A stretch of 64,000 bases of DNA. Source: Cyanoderma ruficeps. Its lineage: Eukaryota; Chordata; Aves; Passeriformes; Timaliidae. The notes beneath the pieces are model-generated. The model saw nothing but the letters and a program-made list of their open reading frames with translations, did no database searches and had not been told where the DNA came from. The translations under genes and the position numbers were made by a program. The DNA lies in contig VZDJ01000003.1 of the NCBI GenBank assembly GCA_008694505.1, forward strand, positions 178,782 through 242,781. Reading direction: 5' to 3'. Of the stretch, positions 25,575 through 34,900 are shown in pieces (within the stretch, counting starts at the first letter, position 1; the number at the start of each line of letters is the position of its first letter).

Positions 25575-26272
25575 TGGGAAAAACAGGGCAGGAGACTGAG
25601 TTTTCTCCTTTTAATGCCTTTATTTATCAGCTCTTTATAAGGGTAGGCTCAGGAGGGGATGCCCTACACCACTCGTCCACACCGCAGAGGAGGACTTTGC
25701 TGCTCCCGCTGCAGAGTGGGAGTTCTCGCCTCACAGGGGTTCTAAAGAACTCACTTGGCTTGCTCCAGTCTAGGGTGTCTTCGTTCTTTTGTATTTCTAT
25801 AGTTACGGCGAGTGAATGTGGTACCGAGGTGTTCCATGGGTAGATTTGATTGGTGTTACAAAATTACCATACCAGGTGGAGTGGGGACTTGATTGACAGT
25901 GGGTGGTGGTGTTACAAAATTACCACTCCAGGTGGAGTGGGAACTTGACTGACAGTGGGTGATGGTGGGGGTGGAGTTGAGTTCTGACAGACAGCTCCAT
26001 GGTGACACAGGGTGCCTCTGGGTTACAGGAAGTGGAGCAGTAATGGAGGCTTGTGGCTGAAGCAGTGAGGAGCAAGGTAAGTGGGGTTTCTTAAGGGAAG
26101 TGGGGAAGGAAAAGGGGCTTTGGGGTACAGAGTAGGGATTTTAACAATTCAAAGAAGTACTGCTGTTTAACTCATTACACATAACATTTCATAACTTTAT
26201 AACCTTTTCATGTCAACTTTATAGAACTTTATAACTTTGATAGTTTGAGTTGCTTTACTCTTGTTTCTTACA
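25575..26272 (-). mobile_element. Solo LTR nested in ERV-B RNase H
   Basis: A 698-bp insertion begins tgggaa and ends ttaca on the plus strand (TG...CA on the minus strand). It is flanked by a perfect 5-bp duplication, tgcac, at 25570-25574 and 26273-26277. It splits the RNase H domain: the TDSKYA block is at about 26295-26315 and the rest resumes at 25569. On the minus strand a TTATAAA and an AATAAA lie near 25617-25640. It contains a 56-bp tandem duplication at 25853-25964. A 5-bp duplication suggests a different ERV class from the 6-bp insertions. Confidence 0.85.
25853..25964 (-). repeat. 56-bp tandem duplication in LTR U3
   Basis: Two adjacent 56-bp units, 25853-25908 and 25909-25964, both begin gtgttacaaaattacca and differ at about five positions. 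They lie in the U3 part of the nested LTR, where enhancer duplications are common in gammaretroviruses. Confidence 0.85.
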
Positions 26273-26277
26273 TGCAC

Positions 26278-26350
26278 TACTCCATAAGCGTATTTGGAGT
26301 CTGTATAGATTGTCCAAACTTTCTGATTTAATCATTTCAAATGTTGAATT
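26278..26350 (-). pseudogene. ERV-B RNase H fragment upstream of the nested LTR
   Basis: About 70 bp encode the RNase H segment around the catalytic aspartate (IYTDSKYA block), in the same orientation and family as the 24132-25569 pol remnant. The expected upstream RNase H and reverse transcriptase are missing: similarity ends near 26350, and the ERV-C LTR begins at 26404. Confidence 0.75.
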
Positions 26351-26403
26351 TGGTAGGTTGGTGTGCGATCTCACATGTGTTATAATCGAGGCCAGGACTT
26401 GGA

Positions 26404-26980
26404 TGTAACAATAAAAAGGGCACTCGTTCATTTAACTTTAAACAACCACTGGGAGACAGAACCTAGGATACACCCAGGTTCCTCTTGGCGAGCCAGAAAA
26501 CAAGAGACAGTGTGTGATGTCACACTGGGGTCTCCTTCAGACCCCCAAAGTTCCAAAGAAGAACCCCCCCNNNNNNNNNNNNNNNNNNNNNNNNNNNNNC
26601 CCCCCCCCCCCCCGCCCCACACACACACTTACAGTCTCTTTCATCATTCTTTTGCTCTCTCCTGATTGGGGTGCTTTGGATCCTATCCCTGATTGGCTCA
26701 TTGTCAGGGTTCTGATTGGTCTTTATTGAGGGTCATTCCTGACCAATCATTTCCCAAGGGCATTGAGTGATTGGTCAGTCGCATCCACCAATCACAGCTC
26801 AGGGTGATGTAACCTGAATGAACTAAGTCTTTCCCCCCTTTCCTGCGATTGACAACTACATGGCATTTTACACGTGTACAGTGTTGCAACAACTTAAAAC
26901 CTTTGAATCAATACTTTTTTAGAACAGATACAACCAGCAACAAAGAATTTCAGAAACCCCTCTTAAAACATTTTATAACA
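26404..26980 (-). mobile_element. 3' LTR of gamma-like ERV-C
   Basis: On the minus strand it begins TGTTATAAAATG directly after a polypurine tract (G run about 26983-26990) and ends near TTACA at 26404, the same termini as the ERV-B LTR. A minus-strand AATAAAG is at about 26722-26728, and multiple CCAAT-type motifs are present. It contains an assembly gap (26571-26599) next to a long C run, so its true length is uncertain. Confidence 0.75.
26571..26599. other. Assembly gap of 29 N flanked by C runs
   Basis: Unresolved bases are preceded by seven C and followed by about fourteen C, so the missing sequence may be a longer C/G homopolymer. Two further single N calls lie in T runs at 36214 and 51862. 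Confidence 0.95.
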
Positions 26981-27066
26981 ATTCCCCCCTCTAAAACCTT
27001 GATTGGGCTTTAGCCCACGTCAACTGTTGAACACTAAACTGTCTCTTCATACAGCCGGTACATTTT

Positions 27067-27690
27067 TCAGAGGTGACGGTACTTCTTGTATACTTCTTCA
27101 GCTGTTTCAGTGTTCTTTTGTTGTTCTTTGAGTCTCATTAGTTTGATTTGCTCTATCTTCTCATCACATAATTTTTCAATTGAATTTTGCACAATGCTCA
27201 TGATTAAATGGATCAGGCAGGGGATTATACATGGAAGAAAAATAACACTTGTTAAAGCAATTCCAGCAATCAATAAAGCTTTCTCCCACCATTCTCCACT
27301 AAAAAGGGCATCCCAACAATTTGATTTTAACCATTGGAGTCCACCTCGGAACTGGAACATGGGCCAATTTTCAGACGTTAATTGTAATGTTTTTAATCGC
27401 CTCGCTATGATCATCTATCTCAACACAGCATTCTGAAGAGTTAAATTTGCCACAAACCTCTCCTTCTGCTAGTAAATAATCCAAGGCAAATCTGTTTTGG
27501 TAAATCATAGTTCTCATTTGATGAGACTGGGCTGAAAGTAAATCAATTGCTAGACTTGACTGATGGATGATGACCTCTACTAATGCCTGTAAATGAATAA
27601 TTCTGTTTAACATGTATATTGGTATTCTGGACCCCCATGATCCATCTTGGGCCCAGGTGGGAGGGCCATAAGGTGCTATCCCTAGTAGCA
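27067..27690 (-). pseudogene. ERV-C envelope transmembrane subunit
   Basis: This remnant is closely related to the ERV-B transmembrane subunit. It has the WAQDG block near 27640, the NRIIHLQ heptad region, the LDYLLAEGEVC block and a CX7CC motif near 27425-27455. A membrane anchor and a Lys/Glu-rich cytoplasmic tail follow, ending at 27067. The frame changes once near 27400. The surface subunit is missing: at about 27,680 the sequence joins a reverse transcriptase running on the opposite strand. The polypurine tract and LTR follow in the expected order. Confidence 0.85.
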
Positions 27691-29041
27691 GAACAGTGTC
27701 CAAGGGCCCCATCGCTCCAACTGTTAGGCCTTGGAACACCCTTGAAAAAACCTTGGGTTTTGTTATCAAGAAGCTGGGGGAAGGTAAGTGGGGGCTCCTC
27801 CAGGACCTTCAAAAGGTCAATGATATGACTGAAGAGTTTGGCTTTCCCAACCTGGCATGCTCTCTCCAGCCATGCTGCCTTGTGACTGGAAATTGGCAGA
27901 AGTGGACATAAAAGGCTGTATTTTTAACATACCATTAGACCCCCATGATGCCCCCCGATTTGCATTCTCAATTCCCTCTCTGAACTGCCAGGCACCCCTG
28001 TGATGATACCATTGGCTGGTCCTACCCCAGGGCATGAAGAAAAGCCCCTCAATTTGCCAAGAGTACGTCGCACAGATTTTGTCACCAATAAGAGAACACT
28101 TCTCTGATGCAATAAAATTACATTATATGGATGATGTTTTGATTTGTGCCAAGGACTCTTCTTATTTAGACTCTGTCCTAAAAAACATCATCGAGGCCAT
28201 CGAAAATGTTGGGTTTGAGATCCGCAAGGCCAAGATCCAGCTTACCTGCCCCTGGACCTACCTGGGACTTCAGCTCCATAAACAGACTGTTGTACCCCAG
28301 CAGTTCATCATCAGGGACAACCCCAAGATGCTGTGAGACTTCCACCAGCTCTGCGGCTCTATCAGCTGGGTGCATTCCTTGATGAGGATAATGATAGAGG
28401 ACCTCATCCCTCTGTTCAACCTTCTTCAAGGGAGCGAGGGTCTGGACTCGCTGAGAGTCATCACGCCAGAGGTGCTGGAGTCCCTCATTAAAGTCCAGGA
28501 GGCTCTGTCTTTGTGGCAGGCCCACCGCTACAAACCCACTCTGCCTTTCCTACTTGCCATTCTAGGTAAGGTACGCCATTTGTATGCCCTAATCTTCCAG
28601 TGGAACAGCCTGTTAAAGGACCCCCTGCTAATCTCAGAATGGGAGTTCTTACCTAACCAACCAAAGACAATCCCAACACCACAGGAACTTATGGCCACAC
28701 TCATCCGCAAAGGGCAGGGCTTGCCTTGTTCTCTTGCTGGATGCAATTTCTCATGCATATACATGCCATTGGCAACAAGGGAAGAACCAGATCATTTGCT
28801 CCAGAATAACGAGAGCCTCCAGTTCACTCTTGATAGCTACCCTGGCAAAATCTCTATTCATTTTCCAGGCCACAAATTATTCAAATCAACTTTCAATTTG
28901 GTTCCTACATTCATGCAAAGTAAGACTCCTCTCAAAATTGTGACTGTATTTACTGATGGCTCAGGGTCTTCCCATAAGTCAGTAATGACTTGGAAAGACC
29001 CCAGGACACAGAAGTGGAAACCTGACATCCAAGTGGTGGAG
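27690..29041 (+). pseudogene. ERV-D reverse transcriptase and RNase H N-terminal part
   Basis: The fragment is a class II (betaretrovirus-like) polymerase. The PWNT entry block lies near 27728 and the YMDD active-site codons at 28124-28135; the thumb and connection regions run to about 28,900. The RNase H start with a FTDGSG block lies near 28950. Breaks: a frame change between about 27,830 and 27,900, tandem TGA codons at 28001-28006, TGA at 28334-28336, and a nested LTR at 29042. The 5' half of the provirus (LTR, gag, protease) is absent. Confidence 0.88.
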
Positions 29042-29358
29042 TATCGCCCTGATCCTTTTCAGCCTTCTGATGTTTGCATTTTTATACTAAAGTTTCTCAC
29101 AGACTTTCAAGCAATGTTATAGCAACTGTCCTCCTTGTTTTAGAAACTGTTCTTGATGTTTACATACCTCCCTAGAAGACAAACAATTAATGAACTTTTA
29201 GTTTGACCAGTGGGGTCAGAGAAGTGTCAACCTCATTGCCCAGTCGCTGGTCAAACTCCAAAAACTATATAAACCCAAGAAAAAAATAAACCATCTCTCT
29301 TTTTTATTCAAACACCTGACTAAGTGACTGTCATTCTTTTCGTGTCTGTCTAGTGACA
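29042..29358 (+). mobile_element. Solo LTR nested in ERV-D RNase H
   Basis: A 317-bp insertion is flanked by a perfect 6-bp duplication, gtggag, at 29036-29041 and 29359-29364. It has a TATATAAA box at about 29266-29273 and AATAAA at 29285-29290, and it ends GTGACA. Its first bases are TATC where TG would be expected, probably a point change. The RNase H sequence continues after the insertion. It is the smallest of the four duplication-bounded LTRs in the block. Confidence 0.8.
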
Positions 29359-30260
29359 GTGGAGGGATCCCCACAAATTGCTGAATTAGCAGACATTGTC
29401 AGGACTTTTGAGAGGTTCCATGAACCATTTAATCTGGTGATTGCTTCGGCCTATGTAGCACGAGTAGCTATGAGAGCACAACATTGATTCTTGAAAGAGG
29501 TTTCCAACCCAAATCTATACAAATTGCTTTCTAGGCTAGTAAAGCTCATCTCTCATAGAAAGCAACCATTCCATGTTATGCATGTGAGAGTGCATACTGA
29601 CCTTCCTCGTGCCATCATGGAGGGAAACAGGAGGGTGGATGTGCTGGCCATGCCTGCAGAAATCCGAAACCTACTGAACACATTGGAACAGGCCAACTTA
29701 TCCCACCAGTTTTATCATCAGAACGTTCTTGCTCTTGTGAGGATGTTCCCCCTCACATGGGAGCAGGCAAAGGCTATTATGGCCTCCTGTCCCCATTGCC
29801 AATCTTATCAAGTTCCTTTTATGTACTCAGGGGTCAATTCCCATGGTCTGCACAGCTGTCAGTTGTGGCAGACCGATGTCACTCACATACCATGTTTTGG
29901 ACGCCAGAAATACGTGCACGCGTCTGTAGACACATTCTCAGGAGCAGTGTTTGCTTTGGCCCATGCAGGAGAAAATGTCCAGTTCACCAAGAGGCATTTT
30001 CTCCTCGCATTTTCGATACTGGGAGTACCACAACAAATTAAAACTGATAATAGACCAGCTAAAGATTTTTTTCCACCAGTGGGGCATTAAACACTCCACT
30101 GGCATACCCCACTCGCCCACAGGTCAATAACTTGTGGAAAGAACCTACCAGACTATCAAACGGATGCTCCATCAACAGTGAAGAGGAACAGAGACATTGC
30201 CTCCCACTGAGAGGCTCTCTAAGGCTCTTTATGTTATCAGTTTCCTAAATTGTTCTAGTT
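29359..30260 (+). pseudogene. ERV-D RNase H C-terminal part and integrase
   Basis: The RNase H remainder comes first. The integrase follows with its His/Cys zinc finger (HQFYH and CPHC near 29710-29805), the first catalytic aspartate in QTDVTH (about 29870) and the second in TDNRPA (about 30045). Breaks: TGA at 29485-29487 and a frame change in the T run near 30067-30073. Core similarity resumes in another frame and reaches a VERTYQ-type block near 30135. The integrase C-terminal domain is missing or scrambled before env. Confidence 0.85.
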
Positions 30261-30329
30261 CAGAGCCTAACCAGAGTTCTCAGTTCCAAAGTTCTTACTT
30301 ATAAAAATTTCCTTTGCCAGAGGCTCCCC

Positions 30330-31560
30330 TTCCAGTCAAGATGCTCAATACCCACTGTGTGAGACACATGGTCCTCTGGATGCTGATGTACCACCTAGCA
30401 GTAGATGCATGGCTCATAGCACAGCCCTGTGAAAAGGTCTGGGTTACCCTTGCCAAGTCGCTTCAAGGACAACATGTGCCTGTCCACGGGCAGCACAAAC
30501 AACCCATTGCCTACGTGCCTGATACGGCTTCCCTTAAAGCCCAATGAGGAAAACCCCTTTGCAGGCAAGAAACCCAATCCCATGGACACTCGGGATAAGT
30601 GGACATTGATCCTTCTGCATACACCAGAGGAACCCCAAGAATTGGAGCTCTTAGGGTCTTCCAAGGCAACTTACTGTATTCGGTTCTTTTACAGGAAGAA
30701 TGAAAAGCCTGGACAAGGTCTGAGTATCAAAAGTCTATGTACATGAAAGATGTCTCTCCTAAAAGGAGAGTCTATCAGGCTCACAGTTGGTGTAATTATA
30801 CCTCTACTACACCATCAATGTCCTCTCAGTGTTCCAGAGTGCTCCCCCAAGGGGTATTCTTGATCTGCAAGGATAGGGTTTGGGCTGAAATTTGGGCTAG
30901 AATCCCCTCCCGTCTCCAAGGGGGTCCTTGTCTCTTGGCCTGCTTGCCATCCTCACTCCCAACATTACATTAATCCAGGACTGGAGAAAAAACAAGAATG
31001 AATTCGCAGGCCAAAAAAGAGAACTCACAGAATTGGATGAAAATTGTGACAGTCAAACTGCTGATTGGCCACATCAGAAAAGGGTCTTGATGTCCATCTT
31101 TCTGCCTTAGGTAGCAGCTTCTAAGGCCCTAGGTGAAATTTCTCACATGGCAAGCTGGCCAGCCTAACGTCTGGAGTATTAAGTGACCTGCTAAAAGACG
31201 AGGAGATTATCAGGCAGGCCACACTGCAGAACCAGGCAGCCATTGATTTCTTGCTGCTCGCCCTTGGACATGGCTGCAAGGAGTTCAATGGCCTGTAGCG
31301 TTTTAACCTGACATCTCACAGTGAGAGCATTCACTCTCACATCCAGAGGATCCAAGACTCAGTGAACAAACTGAAAGTCAAAAAGAACCCCAGATGGTTT
31401 GAGGATCCTTTCAGACACTGGGATTTGAAAGGTTGGATTGCTTAGTTTCTGAGAAGTGTTGCCTGGATTTTAGTGACAGTTGTAATTGTTTTGTTTACTG
31501 TTCTGTGTCTCCTCAAGTGCTTTAGGCATATTTTCAAAGAAGTCTTTTTCTTTCAAAATA
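30330..31560 (+). pseudogene. ERV-D envelope gene remnant, alpharetrovirus-like TM
   Basis: The surface-subunit start (VWVTLAKSL near 30440, then CLSTGSTNNPLPTCL in another frame) resembles ERV-A. The transmembrane part near 31220-31300 has the [15 protein letters not shown] block typical of avian alpha-type Env. Where this family has the paired cysteines, the sequence reads TAG (31296-31298) followed by CGT, so that disulphide motif is lost. A hydrophobic anchor follows near 31440-31520. Several frame changes and deletions make it a clear pseudogene. Confidence 0.8.
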
Positions 31561-31573
31561 AACTAGGAGGAGT

Positions 31574-31990
31574 TGTGGTGTTCCCTAGACCATCCACAGA
31601 GAACATTGCACTCCCATGGAGAGTGTGTAGTCTTTAAGCTAGTTCAAGATGCAGTGATCTTCTCCTTGGAAGTTTCCCTGGGAGACTTCTCTTGGCTCAT
31701 GGTGACCCAGGTGTGTCAAAACCATGAGCCTTTGCAGCATTATTATTGTTGGTTAGTTCCCCAATTCCTGGGTTTTATTCCTCCTGATTGGTTCTTTTTG
31801 GATCCTCTCCCTGGTTGGTCCTTTTCCCAGTTCTCTTCCCCATTGGCCCAGTTGTGAAATCCCGCTCCCTGGCTACCCTATATAGTCTCTCTCCCCTTGA
31901 GGTATTTGGTTCTTCCCCTTTGGATGTCCTGGAATAAAGAAGACCTTTGAAGGAGAGAAGATTCTGTCTCGCTGTTTTATTCCTGCATCA
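31574..31990 (+). mobile_element. 3' LTR of ERV-D
   Basis: The LTR begins TGTGGTGTTCCC right after a purine tract (ctaggaggag, 31563-31572). It has a CTATATAG TATA-like box near 31880 and AATAAA at 31933-31938. I place the end at CATCA, 31990, by the expected spacing after the polyadenylation signal. With no 5' LTR in the window there is no duplication to confirm it. Confidence 0.7.
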
Positions 31991-34900
31991 CCCAAGGTGG
32001 CAAGCGTGGATCTGCTGCTCAGGAAACCTCACAAAACAGCGAATCACTCAAGGCCTGAGAGTGCCTGTGCCCCCATCACACAGGGTGTTTTTTTAAAGAT
32101 GTTTCTGACGAGGAAGGTTGCGGCACCTGTACCACCAGACCAGACTGTGACACCAGGTCAGCTGTTAGCTATCACAGAAAATGAAATCTAAGCCTTCCTT
32201 GACTTTTGATATTACTTCAGCTTCTGGCAACTTATTGTTAAAATACTTATCTTTTTAGGAAGACAAGAAAAATAACTGATATTTCAAATGAAAAAGGGAG
32301 ACAATTTTGGTTTGGTTCTATATCTATGATGGCTTTGTATACACCCACTCTCATATGTAGTCTGGTAATCTTCATGCACCAAGTGGTTTGCCCAAATGCT
32401 ATGCTTGTTTCTGCTTTTTCCAGGAAAGATACACACTCATGCATGCTAGGGAGAAGATCCTCACTAACAGTGGAAATTGCAGACCTTTTGTAAACTGGAA
32501 ACGCATTTCATAGAGACAGCCTCATCACACCTCTGTCCCCCAGGATGCAGATCCTTTCCACTTTTACCTCTTACCTACTTCCTACTTGCAGCAGTGCAGA
32601 TAATACATTCGTATTACTCAGGGTCAGTTTGTTCTCTACAGCCAGGCAGGTATTTTGAGTAAAACACAATAAGGGTGTATTTGGAAAAATGTAGGAAACA
32701 ACCAGTTTCATTGTTCATAGTTACAGGTGCTGAGATCAGAGGTTACAAATTCCACGTGTCAAGGTTTACTCCTTGACATCAGATGAGAGTCAGACTTCTA
32801 CTAGGCATCCTTGGGCCTTTTAAAGTAGGCAGATGCTGGGTGATTTTCCCTTCCCTCCCTCCCCGGCCTTTTCTCCCTTCAATAAAACAAAATTTGGCTT
32901 TCTGCTTCTTCATAACAACTATACCAATTATAACTCATGTCTCATTTCCCCTACATCTCAGTTTTACCCCCAGTTCATTTGGTTTAAATGTTTTAGCGTT
33001 TAGCATGTTAGCTGAGCCAACAATATTTTGTCTCACGTCATAAAAAGTAGTAGGTGTGCATGCATTCAAACAAACTCAGCTCTTTCTTGTGTTGTTTTTG
33101 TAGAGCTCATACGTCATTTTGGGGGGTGCATTGTTAATCCATTATTAACTGATGTATCTAGAATTAAGAAACTTTTCCAAACTCCTGCCTTTAGGATAAA
33201 CTGCCCCTGCTTCACAGTATAACAGCAGTTTCCTCCTATTTTATGATTCTATTTTCCAGTAAGATTTTGCACTTAAAACTATAGTTTTTAATTTAAAGCT
33301 TTTATTTTCTGTACTGGTCTCAGAAAAAGATGTGCTGTCTGCAGTTGTGACTCCCACTCTGGTCTCCACTCAGTCTTGTGACTGGGCTGAGAGATGTGGA
33401 TCTCGACCTCCCGCCTTCCATTTCCTGTTTGTAGGATAAGATCAAATAGTGAGGCACCAGTCAGTTTACAAGGAAAATAAAATGTTAGCTATTTGGTACA
33501 CTGAGGAGGAGGGGTGATAAACTAAGAAAAAAAATTTAAAATCACATGTCCATGACTGTCTTTAAACACCGTGTTAAAAATCACATTGATACATTTTTTG
33601 CCAAACTTCTGAAATGTGGATGCATCCTTAGTTTTTGTAACTGAATTAAAACTAGCTTTTACTTTAACTGAGCATCACCAAGTTATTGCACTGCATAAAA
33701 CCTTTTTGCTTATATGTGGAATTTTCCAGAATACAAACTACCTTATTGTTAACTTTTTGTTCCTAAGAAAAAATCTACTATGGTTCACTTTAGTGTGCAT
33801 TTCAAAATTCAAAGTCTTAGAGTTTTTAATGGATTTTTACAAATATGTTTATAATAATGGAATTCCCTTTTTTTCTTCTACCTATCACTGGTATTTCTTC
33901 CCTCAGAATATTATATACTTATGTAATACCTATGCAAATAGAAGATAAACTTTATAATTTCTAAAATTTAAGAAATAATTAGTGCAAAAGGACCCCAAAC
34001 AAACAAACAAACAACCCCCCTTGTCAGTGCATCTTCCTGATACTCTTATCAGAAAATACACTGATTTTCACATTACTGAGATCAGAGTGTTTTTCCATCT
34101 TCTTTCTGGCCCAAGTCATCCATGCCATGTCATGATGTGGCACATGGAGAAGTTTTCTACATAATGCAGTTAGAAGCAGGAAATGCTTTTTCCAGTAATT
34201 TCCTGAGTACTGTCCATAACCTTTGGGTTTCCAGACTCAATTTCTTATTCCAGGCAATATCTGCCTTACTCCATAGCACTGAAAATTATTTCCAGATACC
34301 AAGGGATAAAAAATGCTTGCATTATCTTCTGCTAATGCTCCATCTGACAATTTTGGGAGAAAATTGCAGACGACACAGGGAAGTCAGATATTGCATTCTA
34401 GGATTTTGTTCTCTTTGACCATATTTTTCATTGCAGTAATGACCTAATTTTACACATTTCCAGTGAAATATATTTTATTTGAAAAGTCTGTTCTTGGGTT
34501 CTCTTTTTAGCTATGACTCAAGTGTTCTGGTGATGTTCTCATTAACATCCCTTTTTAGTGATGTTTCAGGCACACAATCCAGTAACGTTGCTTTAAATAA
34601 AGGACACATGAAAGCTGATGAAAAGAGGTATATCATAACAGCAAATTTTGTCAGACCCCTTGTGACAAGTTATATAAAAGATTTTTTCTTTGTGTCCTTT
34701 TCATTTGGAAGTATTTGGAATATTACTAAAAATAATACTAAACATAAATTATTTCCAAGTTTTGTAACTATGGAGCTAGAAGACAGAAAAAGCCTTAGTT
34801 AGCAGTAGCTGCCACAAGATGGATTCCTGAGGGACTCCATTGTTAGGTGCTGGTCAGAGGAAAAAGATATTCCAAGGGCACATACAAAGTCTAATTTATT

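Noticed and set aside
26363..26729. Frames crossing the N gap
   Set aside because: They depend on unknown bases and lie in an LTR.
28178..28525. 115-codon minus-strand frame at 28.2-28.5 kb
   Set aside because: Antisense of the ERV-D reverse transcriptase just after the YMDD motif.
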